NCBI RefSeq assembly: GCF_900536025.1
Contig: NZ_UNOZ01000030.1
Coordinates: 186,001-250,000 of the forward strand
DNA: 64,000 bases
Direction: 5' to 3'
DNA from: Pseudomonas reidholzensis
GTDB lineage: Bacteria > Pseudomonadota > Gammaproteobacteria > Pseudomonadales > Pseudomonadaceae
Shown here: positions 51,623 to 60,494 of the stretch, one piece after another
How positions within the stretch are numbered: the first letter of the stretch is position 1
Layout of the letters: every line of letters begins with the position of its first letter
The notes under the pieces: model-generated
What the model was told of the DNA's origin: nothing
Databases searched by the model: none
The model's input: only the letters and a program-made list of their open reading frames with translations
Position numbers and translations under genes: made by a program

Positions 51623-52960
51623 TCACTCAGTGGCTACGGCGGTCTGTAGCGGTTGTCCGCGTTGCAGTCGTAGCAACCCGATCGCAAGGGCGGCCAGAAC
51701 AAACGAGAAAGAGAACAGCAGATAGAGATCAGCCGGTTGCCAATGGGCATCGATCAGTCGCCCGGCGACAAGGGGAGAAAGAATGGCACCCGCCCGCCCG
51801 ATGCCGATTGCGCAACCCAGGCCTGTGACACGTTGCGTCGCGTCGTAAACGGCCGGTGTCAGGGCATACAGGCCCGCAACGCAACCGTTGACGAAGACCC
51901 CGATGACCAGCACCAGGAGCAAGGTAAGGTTGAGGTTGGCGGTCAGTTTGACAAACAGCGCCAGCAGCACTGCGTTGGTCAGCATGTACACCAGCAGAAT
52001 GCGCGACAGGCGGAACCGCGCAGCCAGCAAGCCCACCAACGCGGTACCGAAGATGCCGCCAACGTTGAGCAGGACGCCGCCGGTAATCCCTTGCTGGTTG
52101 GACAGGCCCGCCGAGACCAGCAGACGTGGTGTCCAGCTCATCACGAAGTAGAAACCGAACATCACCAGGAAGAACGCCGTCCAGATAAGCAACGTGGAAC
52201 GCAGCAGGCCAGGTGAGAAAAGCCTCGAGAACGTAACGTTGAGAGGGGTGCCGCTCTTGTCGCTGGCGAGCGGCAACTCGCTCACCGGCGCCAGGCGAAC
52301 GCGCAGCAGGAGGTGGTTGATTCTTGCCAGGGCATCATGCGGCTGCCGTGCAATCAGGAACGCCAGGGATTCCGGTAGCCAGATGAACAGTATCGGCAAG
52401 GCCGCCAGCGTGGCCGTGCCCCCGTACAGGAACACCGAGCGCCAGCCTAGCGCAGGGATCAGCTGGGCGGCGATCAGCCCGCCGATGGTTGCACCCAGGG
52501 CATAGGCAGTCGCTTGCAGGCTGATGGCAAGCCCCCTCCAGCGCTTGTTGGCATACTCGCCAGCAATTACGTAACTGCTGGCCAGGATCCCGCCGATGCC
52601 CAGGCCGGTGACCAGTCGCAGTCCTGCCAGCACCTGCGGTGAGCCCGCTTGCGAGGAGGCCAGCATGCCGAGCCCGGCGACGGTGACACAGCACAATATC
52701 AGCGGGCGGCGGCCAAAGCGGTCAGCCCACGGTGCAATAAGCAATGAGCCCAGCGCCATGCCGATCAGGCCCGCGCTGAGCAGGTAGCCGAGCTGGATGC
52801 CGGAGAGCCCCCAGTCGGCCGACACTGAAGCTGCGGTGAAGGCCATTACCAGGACGTCGAACCCATCCAGCATGTTGATCAGAAAGCACAGCGAGATCAC
52901 GCCCCACTGAAACCTGACCATGGTTTTTTCGTCCATCTGTTGCCCGATCGACTGGTTCAT
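51623..52960 (-). CDS. MFS aromatic acid:H+ symporter (BenK/PcaK-like)
   Basis: A 445-residue permease of the AAHS family. Motifs include DGFDVLVMAFTAASVSADWGL in TM1 and APWADRFGRRPLI in the TM2-TM3 loop. It would carry an aromatic carboxylate across the inner membrane. The start at 52960 removes an unlikely 41-residue extension. About 230 nt separate it from the Rieske oxygenase gene upstream. Confidence 0.9.
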   Translation of the reverse strand: MNQSIGQQMDEKTMVRFQWGVISLCFLINMLDGFDVLVMAFTAASVSADWGLSGIQLGYLLSAGLIGMALGSLLIAPWADRFGRRPLILCCVTVAGLGMLASSQAGSPQVLAGLRLVTGLGIGGILASSYVIAGEYANKRWRGLAISLQATAYALGATIGGLIAAQLIPALGWRSVFLYGGTATLAALPILFIWLPESLAFLIARQPHDALARINHLLLRVRLAPVSELPLASDKSGTPLNVTFSRLFSPGLLRSTLLIWTAFFLVMFGFYFVMSWTPRLLVSAGLSNQQGITGGVLLNVGGIFGTALVGLLAARFRLSRILLVYMLTNAVLLALFVKLTANLNLTLLLVLVIGVFVNGCVAGLYALTPAVYDATQRVTGLGCAIGIGRAGAILSPLVAGRLIDAHWQPADLYLLFSFSFVLAALAIGLLRLQRGQPLQTAVATE

Positions 52961-53103
52961 GACGTCAGGCTCCAAGGGCAACGCGGGAATGGGGGGCGGT
53001 AGATCGCGCAGCCGCGGCTGCGCAGAATGGGTGAGCAATACATGTCGATACCTTTTTATTGTTTTGATCAGTGGCGCATGCAAAGCGGCTCGGTAGGAGC
53101 CGG

Positions 53104-53124
53104 GGGGCTGTCGTTGACAGCCCC
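53104..53124. terminator. Hairpin between oxygenase and MFS genes
   Basis: GGGGCTGTC and GACAGCCCC form a perfect 9-bp stem with a GTT loop. It lies downstream of the Rieske oxygenase stop and may separate or attenuate the two parts of the cluster. The rest of 52961-53191 shows nothing. Confidence 0.5.
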
Positions 53125-53191
53125 GATCAGGGTTCAGGTCGCGCTGAAGATTGTGCAGGGGGCCGCGCGTTGCGCCGGTGCGCCCCCGTGC

Positions 53192-54268
53192 TCAGCAAGC
53201 GGCCTGGCGAAGCTGCTCGATGATCCGCCGGGCACGGTTGGCGCCGACATCGACGTGGATGTCGATCATCGGCCGCGTGCCGAAGCGGCACATGTTCTGG
53301 TACTGCGCCTCGATGACCACCTTGTCTTCGTCGAAGGTCAGGATGGTCTGCTCGATGACCTTGGCCTTGACGGCTTCCGGGTCGCTCTTGGGGTTGGTGG
53401 CCATGGTCCAGAAATAGTGGCTGGTGGTTTCCGTTTCTGGGGTCACGCCATGAAAGCCGCGCATGTGGAAACCGCCACGGTCCGGGTTGTTCAAGTCATC
53501 CGTGCCGGCGTCCACCGCACCGGTCCAGATGCGCAGGTGGCTCACATGGAATTCGATCTCCTGCCAGCGGTCGACGTTGCCGCTGAACGGGTAGGCGGCG
53601 GTGTAGGTGGGCGGCGGAACTGACCCTGGCATATGCCGAACGACGCGCACCACGTTGTCGTCACTTTCGACGCTCATCTGCGCATTCATGTGGATGCTGG
53701 CATTGCCACCGATGGTGCGCAGGTGCACATAGCCGAGGTGGCTGAGGTCCATGAGGTTGTCATGGATGAGCTGGTACGGGGCGTCATAGTGGTACACGTC
53801 GCCGTCGAACAGGTACTTGCCCGAGCTGTGCACGTCATAGATCGGCGGCTCACAGGTCGGAACCGGGTGCGCTGGGCTGGCGAACCAGATCCAGACGATC
53901 TGGTCCTGCTCGCGTACGTGATAGGCAGGCACTCGGGCCTTGCTGGGGATCTTGTCCTGGCCAGGGATTTCGATGCATTTGCCGTCGTCGTTGAACAGCA
54001 GTCCGTGGTAACCGCAGCGGATCCCGCCGCCCTCCAAGGTGCCATTGGACAGCGGCAGCGCTCGGTGGCAGCAGCGGTCTTCCAGGGCCGCCACTTGCCC
54101 GTCCGCGGTCCTGAACAGCACCACTGGTTTGCCCAGCAATGTTCGCCCCAAGGGCTTGTCCTTGAGCTCCCAGCCCAGGGCTGCGACGTACCATTGGTCG
54201 AGCGCAAAGCCGGGTACGGCGGCAGGCGCTATATCGTGGGCGAGTGGTTGTGCAGGGGATGGACTCAT
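53192..54268 (-). CDS. Rieske aromatic oxygenase, VanA-like
   Basis: A 358-residue oxygenase subunit. The Rieske 2Fe-2S site is the pair CCH (in EDRCCHRALPLSNG) and CGYH; the mononuclear iron site is DNLMDLSHLGYVH. The architecture matches class IA demethylases and oxygenases of the vanillate O-demethylase family. It pairs with the reductase encoded 41 nt upstream. The substrate could be an aromatic methyl ether or a related acid; I would not call it vanillate without testing. Confidence 0.9.
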   Translation of the reverse strand: MSPSPAQPLAHDIAPAAVPGFALDQWYVAALGWELKDKPLGRTLLGKPVVLFRTADGQVAALEDRCCHRALPLSNGTLEGGGIRCGYHGLLFNDDGKCIEIPGQDKIPSKARVPAYHVREQDQIVWIWFASPAHPVPTCEPPIYDVHSSGKYLFDGDVYHYDAPYQLIHDNLMDLSHLGYVHLRTIGGNASIHMNAQMSVESDDNVVRVVRHMPGSVPPPTYTAAYPFSGNVDRWQEIEFHVSHLRIWTGAVDAGTDDLNNPDRGGFHMRGFHGVTPETETTSHYFWTMATNPKSDPEAVKAKVIEQTILTFDEDKVVIEAQYQNMCRFGTRPMIDIHVDVGANRARRIIEQLRQAAC

Positions 54269-54309
54269 GGCGTTCTCCAGGGGGCGCGATTGGCGTTCTT
54301 GTTGTGGGT

Positions 54310-55263
54310 TCACAGGTCGAGTACCAGGCGTTGCGAGCGGGCACGCGAACAGCACGGGGTAAAGCGGTCGTTGGCGGCGTGTTCGGCCGTGGTCAGAAAC
54401 TGATCCCGGTGGTCTGGCAGACCCTCCAGGACACGCGTGACGCAGGTGCCGCAGACGCCCTGCTCGCAGGACGACTGGATGTCGATACCGGCTTCGTCCA
54501 GTACCTCGAACACCGTCCGGTCGGCAGGAATGCTGAACACCCGGCCAGAACTGGCCAGTTGCACCTCGAAGGCCAGGTTGCTGGCCGGGTCAACCGCAGT
54601 AGCGGCGAAGAACTCCCTGTGCACGCAGGCGTCTGCCCAACCGGCTTGCTGCGCTGCGTCCAGCAGATAGGTCATGAACCCACCCGGGCCGCAGACGTAA
54701 AGGTGGGTACCTGGGGCAGGGGTTGCGAGCAGGTGGTGGGCGTCGAGTTTTTGCGCCTGCGCACCGCTGTCATCATGCAGCACGATGCAATCAGCGAAGG
54801 GCGCCAGCCTGAGCATTGGCAGAAACGCCGCACGATCAGTTGAGCGGAAGCAGTAATGCAACTCGAACGCGGCGCCGCGGTTGAACAGCTCGTAGGCCAT
54901 GGCCAGGATCGGCGTGATGCCGATGCCGCCGCCGAACAGCAAGTGCCTGGCGGCGCCAGGGTCCAGTGCGAACAGGTTGCGTGGCGCGCTGATGCTGAGC
55001 GCTTGGCCTTCTTGCACCTGCTCATGCATGGCGACCGACCCGCCACGCGAGCCTGGGTCTTTGAGCACGCTGATCAGGTAACGGTGACGCTCCTGCGGAT
55101 CGTTGCACAGGGAGTACCGACGGGTAAGGCCCTCGGCGATGTGAACATCAATGTGCGCGCCGGCGCCGAACGCGGGCAGCGCACGGCCGTCTGCGGCGGC
55201 CAGTTCGAAGCTGCAGATGCCTTCGGCTTCCTTGGCTTTGCGAATGACGTTGACCTGAAGCAT
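54310..55263 (-). CDS. Ferredoxin-type oxidoreductase, VanB-like
   Basis: A 317-residue reductase. The flavin-binding region has RRYSLCND, the NAD-binding region GGGIGITPILAMAY, and a C-terminal plant-type 2Fe-2S domain has SCEQGVCGTC with a final CC near the end. It passes electrons from NADH to the VanA-like oxygenase. Here the reductase gene comes first, the reverse of the usual vanA-vanB order. The start at 55263 excludes an 80-residue extension that overlaps the promoter region. Confidence 0.9.
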   Translation of the reverse strand: MLQVNVIRKAKEAEGICSFELAAADGRALPAFGAGAHIDVHIAEGLTRRYSLCNDPQERHRYLISVLKDPGSRGGSVAMHEQVQEGQALSISAPRNLFALDPGAARHLLFGGGIGITPILAMAYELFNRGAAFELHYCFRSTDRAAFLPMLRLAPFADCIVLHDDSGAQAQKLDAHHLLATPAPGTHLYVCGPGGFMTYLLDAAQQAGWADACVHREFFAATAVDPASNLAFEVQLASSGRVFSIPADRTVFEVLDEAGIDIQSSCEQGVCGTCVTRVLEGLPDHRDQFLTTAEHAANDRFTPCCSRARSQRLVLDL

Positions 55264-55501
55264 GACTTCTCCCTCCACAGTGAAGTGGCAGATAAAAAAC
55301 GGTAGTGGCGAACGGCAGTGCAGCGGGCTGATCAGCCCAGTGCGAGCCCAGGGCGCAGAGGGGAGGGGGGTGGCGGATCGGAGGCGACAATCGGGACGGT
55401 ATTCATGAGCAAGGCCTGATAATTGTTTTTGTGGGTTGGACGGCGGCATATCATGCGGGTAATCGCCCGCAACGCTCGGTTGAGGAAATCCTCGGTTCAT
55501 T

Positions 55502-55519
55502 TAGTTGCGGTGTCAACTA
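55502..55519. promoter_or_regulatory. MarR operator candidate
   Basis: TAGTTG-N6-CAACTA, a perfect inverted repeat of 18 bp, 34 bp upstream of the MarR gene and within the divergent promoter region of the reductase gene. Confidence 0.7.
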
Positions 55520-55553
55520 GTTTCCTGAAACGCTGACTGCAGGTACCCGCTTG

Positions 55554-56024
55554 ATGTCCGATCACGACCAATTGAACCTGGCCCGCTATGTCCCGGGCTT
55601 GCTGACGTTCCTGGCCAACAAGCTGGCTACAGGTGCTTCACTCTGCTATCGCAAACATTTTGGTATCGGCGTGGTGGAGTGGCGGATGTTGTCGATGCTG
55701 GCCGTCGAAAGCGACATCACCGCCAATCGGATCTGCCAGGCCATCGGCCTGGACAAGAGCGCGGTGAGCCGCTCGTTGCAGACGCTCGAAGCGGCGGGTC
55801 GCGTGCGCAGCCAGGTCGACCCGAAAGATGCACGCAGCTACAGCGTCAGCCTGACCGAGGCCGGCAAGGCGTTGCATGACCGGGTCCTGAAAGTGGCCAT
55901 GGAGCGGGAACGGCGCTTGCTCAGCGGGCTGTCGGCGGCTGAGGTGGATACCCTGGTAGATTTGCTTGGGCGTTTGCATGCTCAGGTCCCCTACGTCAAC
56001 GACTACGAGCCTGTCGAAGGCTGA
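55554..56024 (+). CDS. MarR-family transcriptional regulator
   Basis: A 156-residue winged-helix regulator (NRICQAIGLDKSAVSRSLQTLEAAGRVRSQVDPKDARSYSVSLTEAG is the DNA-binding core with the wing). Divergent from the Rieske reductase gene; it probably represses that cluster until an aromatic ligand binds. The ATG at 55554 is used; an in-frame TTG lies one codon upstream. Confidence 0.9.
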   Translation: MSDHDQLNLARYVPGLLTFLANKLATGASLCYRKHFGIGVVEWRMLSMLAVESDITANRICQAIGLDKSAVSRSLQTLEAAGRVRSQVDPKDARSYSVSLTEAGKALHDRVLKVAMERERRLLSGLSAAEVDTLVDLLGRLHAQVPYVNDYEPVEG

Positions 56025-56286
56025 CAGCCGCGCTCCCTCCCTTCCTCCTGCCTGCCCGCACCCCGCGAAGCGATGCCTGCCCCTAGGTATCGCGATTGCC
56101 GATAGGTCACATCCCAACAAGCGATTAGTCAGATCTCAGCGCTGAGGTCAACCTCTGCCCGTCGTCCAGCCTTTTCTGCGGGACGACCCCACCTCGGCAC
56201 TTCGACCTATCGGTCTGGGTCGCCTAACCCGGCCGTAGGTGGCAGCTAGGTATTGCCAACAAAAACAATAAAAGAGGGTCTGTTCG
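56025..56286. promoter_or_regulatory. Regulatory region before the DUF1302 operon
   Basis: Contains a 10-bp perfect inverted repeat CCGATAGGTC (56099-56108)/GACCTATCGG (56204-56213) with centres 105 bp apart, a 12-bp palindrome CTCAGCGCTGAG (56135-56146) and a hairpin GTCGTCC/GGACGAC (56161-56187). The widely spaced repeat may be two operator sites joined by looping. Regulator unknown. Confidence 0.5.
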
Positions 56287-57966
56287 ATGGCTATCCGCCC
56301 TATCGCCGCCTTGCGGCGTGCGCCCTTCACCCTGACGCTCGCCGGTGCGCTGGTGTCGGGCCTCCCTAGTGCCCAGGCGTTCGAGATATCGACAGGCAGC
56401 CCTGATCTGAGCCTGCGCTGGGACAACACACTCAAGTACAGCTCGGCTTGGCGCTTGAAAGACCAGAGCAGCAGGCTCGCCAGCGACAGCGTGGCGCGCA
56501 ACCAGGACGATGGTGATCGCGCCTTCGACAAGGGGCTGATCTCCAACCGCCTGGATATTCTCTCCGAGCTGGACATCGGTTACCGCGAAGTGGGTGCGCG
56601 CCTGAGCGGCGCCGGCTGGTTCGACACCGAGTACCAGAAAGACAACGACAACAATGATGCCGGCCGCGCCAACGCGCGCTCGGTCGCCTACGACCAGTTC
56701 ACCGACGACACGCGGCACCTGCATGGCGGCGATGCCGAGCTGCTGGATGCCTTCGTCTACTGGAACGGCGATGTGGCTGACAGGGCGCTGTCAGTCCGTC
56801 TCGGTCGTCACGGGCTGATCTGGGGCGAAAGCCTGTTCTTCGGCGCCAACGGCATCGCTGGCGGCATGGCGCCGGTCGACGTGGTCAAGGCGGTGTCGGT
56901 GCCCAACACCCAGTTCAAGGAGATCACCCGCCCGGTCAGCCAACTGTCCACCACCTATCAATTGACCGAGGCGCTCTCGGTCGGCGCTTACTACCAGTTC
57001 GAATGGGAAGAGACCCGGCTGCCGGGTGCCGGCAGCTACTTCTCGGCCAGCGATACCATCGGCGAGGGTAATGAGCGGCTGGTGGTGGGGGCGCCGTTCC
57101 CGGCGTTTCTCGGCGGCAACGCCGACAGCCCGGCGGCGTTCTTCCATGGCAACGACAAGGAGGCCAAGAGCTCCGGCCAGGGTGGGCTGCAGCTGCGCTA
57201 CACCGCTGACACGGTGGAGTACGGCCTGTATGCCATCCAGTACCACGACAAATCGCCGAAGCTGTACCTCAAACCGAGCGCCACCGGGCCGAACTTCAGC
57301 TCTGGCCAGATCGGCGAGTACTACTGGGTGTACCCGGAAAACATTCGGGCATTGGGCGCAAGCTTCGCCACCACCGTAGACGAATTCAGTTTCGCCGGTG
57401 AGGCCTCGATGCGCTGGAACATGCCGCTGGTCTCCAATGGCCAGACGGTGACGCCGGGCCTGCTCGCCGACAACGACGATCACCCACTGTACGCCGTCGG
57501 GCGTACTGCGCACCTGAACCTCAACATGCTCGCGTCGCTGGGCCCTTCGTTCATTTCCAGGGAGTCCAGCCTGGTGGCGGAAATTGCCTGGAACCGCCTG
57601 CTCGAGGTGACTAAAAACCGCCCGGCGCTCGACCCGAGTGCCACCGACGACGGTGTCGGCATCAAGGTGGTCTACACCCCGACCTATCGCCAGGTATTCG
57701 CCGGCATCGACCTGAGCGTGCCGATCGGCGTCAGCTACTTCCCGATGGGCAAATCGGCGGTCGTCAGCACCTTTGGTCCGGATCGCGGCGGTGACATCAA
57801 CATTGGCGTCAGCGCCACCTACCTTGACCGGGTCACGTTCGGCCTGACGTACACCCACTACTACGGCCCGGAGGATACCAACCTCAACGCGGCCTCCCAG
57901 TTCACCTTCAAACAAACACTGAAAGACCGGGATTACCTGGCCTTCTCGGTTAAAACAACATTCTGA
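56287..57966 (+). CDS. DUF1302 family outer-membrane beta-barrel-like protein
   Basis: A 559-residue exported protein. Signal peptide cleaved near AQAFEISTG; the body is rich in alternating strands with aromatic residues (for example VKVVYTPTYRQVFAGIDL) and ends in a phenylalanine (AFSVKTTF), suggesting an outer-membrane barrel. It belongs to DUF1302, found next to DUF1329 and RND genes in Pseudomonas. Role unknown; possibly passage of hydrophobic compounds across the outer membrane. First gene of a five-gene operon. Confidence 0.87.
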   Translation: MAIRPIAALRRAPFTLTLAGALVSGLPSAQAFEISTGSPDLSLRWDNTLKYSSAWRLKDQSSRLASDSVARNQDDGDRAFDKGLISNRLDILSELDIGYREVGARLSGAGWFDTEYQKDNDNNDAGRANARSVAYDQFTDDTRHLHGGDAELLDAFVYWNGDVADRALSVRLGRHGLIWGESLFFGANGIAGGMAPVDVVKAVSVPNTQFKEITRPVSQLSTTYQLTEALSVGAYYQFEWEETRLPGAGSYFSASDTIGEGNERLVVGAPFPAFLGGNADSPAAFFHGNDKEAKSSGQGGLQLRYTADTVEYGLYAIQYHDKSPKLYLKPSATGPNFSSGQIGEYYWVYPENIRALGASFATTVDEFSFAGEASMRWNMPLVSNGQTVTPGLLADNDDHPLYAVGRTAHLNLNMLASLGPSFISRESSLVAEIAWNRLLEVTKNRPALDPSATDDGVGIKVVYTPTYRQVFAGIDLSVPIGVSYFPMGKSAVVSTFGPDRGGDINIGVSATYLDRVTFGLTYTHYYGPEDTNLNAASQFTFKQTLKDRDYLAFSVKTTF

Positions 57967-57978
57967 GGGGACTCGCGC

Positions 57979-59343
57979 ATGACCATTCCTTTCTCACTCA
58001 AGACCTTTTGCGTAGTGCTTGCCAGGGTTGCCACACTCAGCCTGCAGACGGTGCAGGCCGCCACGCCGGACGACCTGGGCAAGCAACTTACCCCGTTTGG
58101 CGCCGAGCGCGCCGGCAATGCCGACGGCAGCATCCCGGCCTGGAACGGGGGGTACACCAAGGTTGACCCCGCCTTCAAAGAGGGCGGCAGACGCAGTGAT
58201 CCGTTTGCGGGTGACAAGCCGCTGTTCAGCATCACGGCGAAGAACCTCGACCAGTACGCGGCCAAGCTGAGCGATGGCACCCAGGCGATGTTCAAGCGCT
58301 ATCCGGACACCTACCGCATTGACGTCTATCCCACGCACCGCAGTGCGGCCGCGCCGCAATGGGTGTATGACAACACGCTGAAAAATGCGCACAGCGCCAA
58401 GCTTGTGCAGAGCAGCGCCGGGCTGGTGCCGGAAGGCGCCTATGGCGGTATCCCGTTCCCGATCCCCAAGGACGGCACCGAGGCCATGTGGAACCACGTG
58501 CTCAACTGGCGCGGCACCTCGCTGGCCATGGATTTCCGCCACTACCTGATGACGGCTGACGGTGCCCCGGTGATGACCACCGACGGCAAGGCCGTGCAAG
58601 AGATGCCCTACTACTACCAGGAGGGTAGCGCGGCCACCTTCGACGGCGACTACTGGCTGTTCCGCTTGCTCAACGTCGGCCCGGCACTGCGGGCTGGTGA
58701 GCAGATTCTGGGACGCACCAACATCAATGGTGACAAGTCCCAGGCGCACGTCTACCTGACCGGGCAGCGCCGCGTGCGCAAGCTGCCCAATGCCTGCTGC
58801 GATACGCCGACGCCGGCCACGGCGGGGGTCATGTCGTTCGATGAGCTGAGCGTGTTCCAGGGGCGTCTGGATCGCTTCAACTGGAAACTGGTGGGCAAGC
58901 AGGAGATGTATATCCCCTACAACACCAACAAGGTGCAGGCCGCCGGCAAGCCTGAAGACCTGTTCGCCAAGCATCACCTGAACCCCGATCAGGTGCGCTG
59001 GGAGCTGCACCGTGTCTGGGTGGTGGAAGCCGACCTGGCGCCAGGCAAGCGTCACCAGTTGCCCAAGGGCCGCTATTACCTCGATGAAGACACCTGGCAG
59101 GCCATGCTCGGCGACCGCTGGGATGCCAACGGCCAGTTGGCCAAGACGCTCTGGTCGCTGCCAGCGGTACTGCCTGATCTGCCAGCTGTGGCGCAGTTGT
59201 CCTCGGGTTTCTACGACCTGGTCTCCGGCGCCTGGTTCATCCAGAACGTCTACACCGGCAAAGCCCAGCAGTACGCCGTGGTCGATCGCCTCAAGCCCGC
59301 CGAGTTTTCGCCTGCCGCCATGGCCGGTCGTGGCGTGCGCTGA
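57979..59343 (+). CDS. DUF1329 family exported protein
   Basis: A 454-residue protein with an N-terminal signal peptide and the DUF1329 start (LTPFGAERAGNADGSIPAWNGG). The family has a LolB/LolA-like fold expected to hold a lipid or hydrophobic molecule in the periplasm. It follows the DUF1302 gene by 12 nt; the two families are nearly always paired. Role unknown. Confidence 0.87.
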   Translation: MTIPFSLKTFCVVLARVATLSLQTVQAATPDDLGKQLTPFGAERAGNADGSIPAWNGGYTKVDPAFKEGGRRSDPFAGDKPLFSITAKNLDQYAAKLSDGTQAMFKRYPDTYRIDVYPTHRSAAAPQWVYDNTLKNAHSAKLVQSSAGLVPEGAYGGIPFPIPKDGTEAMWNHVLNWRGTSLAMDFRHYLMTADGAPVMTTDGKAVQEMPYYYQEGSAATFDGDYWLFRLLNVGPALRAGEQILGRTNINGDKSQAHVYLTGQRRVRKLPNACCDTPTPATAGVMSFDELSVFQGRLDRFNWKLVGKQEMYIPYNTNKVQAAGKPEDLFAKHHLNPDQVRWELHRVWVVEADLAPGKRHQLPKGRYYLDEDTWQAMLGDRWDANGQLAKTLWSLPAVLPDLPAVAQLSSGFYDLVSGAWFIQNVYTGKAQQYAVVDRLKPAEFSPAAMAGRGVR

Positions 59344-59401
59344 CCGCATGCAGGGGAGGGCGCAGGTCGCCCTCCCGCTGAGCAATTGATTCGAGGTGAA
59401 C

Positions 59402-60490
59402 ATGAACAGAACGCGTCAGTTGAGTGGCCTGCTGTTGGCCCTTGTCCTGCCGATTGCGCCGTATTGCATGGCCCAGAGCCTGGTGGTGGGTGAGGTGTTG
59501 CAGAGCCCTGCGGCGATGGTGCCCAACCCACAACGTGCGGTGTATACCGCCATCGCCCGTGCGGGTGAGCGGCTAGTCGCAGTGGGTGAGCGTGGGCTGA
59601 TCCTGCTGTCGGATGATAACGGTCAGCAGTGGCGTCAGGCAGAGGTCCCGGTATCGGTAGGGCTGACGGCGGTGCAGTTTGCCAATGCCGAATGCGGCTG
59701 GGCGGTCGGCCACGCCGGCGTGGTGCTGGCGACCCGTGATGGCGGCCAGCACTGGACGCTCCAACTGGACGGCCGCCGCGCCGCACAGCTTGAACTGGAC
59801 GCCGCGCAGCAGGACCTGGCGGACAACCCTGACAGTGATGCCGGCCAGGCCCGGGTGGAGACTGCCGAGCGCGTGCTCGCCGAACCTGCGGACAAACCGT
59901 TCCTGGCCTTGCTGGTGAGCGATGCGCGCCAGGTGTTGGTGGTGGGTGCTTATGGCTTGGCCATGCGCACCGATGATGCCGGCGTCAGCTGGCGCTCGAC
60001 GATGGGCCAGATCGACAACCCGATGGGCTTGCACCTCTACGCTGCTGCGCGGCAGGGCACTGCCTGGCTCCTGGCCGGGGAGCAGGGCTACCTGGCGCGG
60101 GCGGCTGAAGGTGGGCGTTTCGAGCAACTGCCCAGCCCTTATGCGGGGACCTTCTTTACCCTCACCCGGCGCGCCGACGACGCCGTTGTGCTGGGCGGCC
60201 TGAACGGCAACGCGTTTGTGCTGGCAGCCGATGCCCAGACGCCTGAAGCGCTGCCGCTGCTGGCCCCGGTGTCGTTTACCGACGCCACCGCGCTGAGTGA
60301 CGGGCGCGTGCTGATGGTCAACCAGGGGGGCGGCCTGTTCGCCAGCTCTGGCAAGGGTTTCAGCGCTGTTCTCGAACCTTTGCGCAAGCCGGTCTCGGCT
60401 GTGGTTCAGGCGGTCGATGGCAGCCTGGTATTTGCCGGCTACACGGGCCTTACGCGCCTGTCGCAGCCCGCCGTTTCCGCTTCGGAGTGA
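59402..60490 (+). CDS. YCF48-like/BNR-repeat exported protein
   Basis: A 362-residue protein with signal peptide (LLLALVLPIAPYCMAQS) and repeated strands with the Asp-box style pattern (LILLSDDNGQQWRQAEVP, LATRDGGQHWTLQLDG, MRTDDAGVSWRST), giving a beta-propeller like YCF48. Such propellers often act as assembly factors. The ATG at 59402 follows GAGG; an in-frame GTG two codons upstream is less likely. It lies between the DUF1329 and RND genes, in the same order as in other genomes. Confidence 0.82.
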   Translation: MNRTRQLSGLLLALVLPIAPYCMAQSLVVGEVLQSPAAMVPNPQRAVYTAIARAGERLVAVGERGLILLSDDNGQQWRQAEVPVSVGLTAVQFANAECGWAVGHAGVVLATRDGGQHWTLQLDGRRAAQLELDAAQQDLADNPDSDAGQARVETAERVLAEPADKPFLALLVSDARQVLVVGAYGLAMRTDDAGVSWRSTMGQIDNPMGLHLYAAARQGTAWLLAGEQGYLARAAEGGRFEQLPSPYAGTFFTLTRRADDAVVLGGLNGNAFVLAADAQTPEALPLLAPVSFTDATALSDGRVLMVNQGGGLFASSGKGFSAVLEPLRKPVSAVVQAVDGSLVFAGYTGLTRLSQPAVSASE

Positions 60491-60494
60491 GTTT

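Noticed and set aside
53192..55263. Naming the oxygenase pair vanA and vanB
   Set aside because: Motifs give the family only; gene order and context differ from known vanillate loci, so symbols were left empty.
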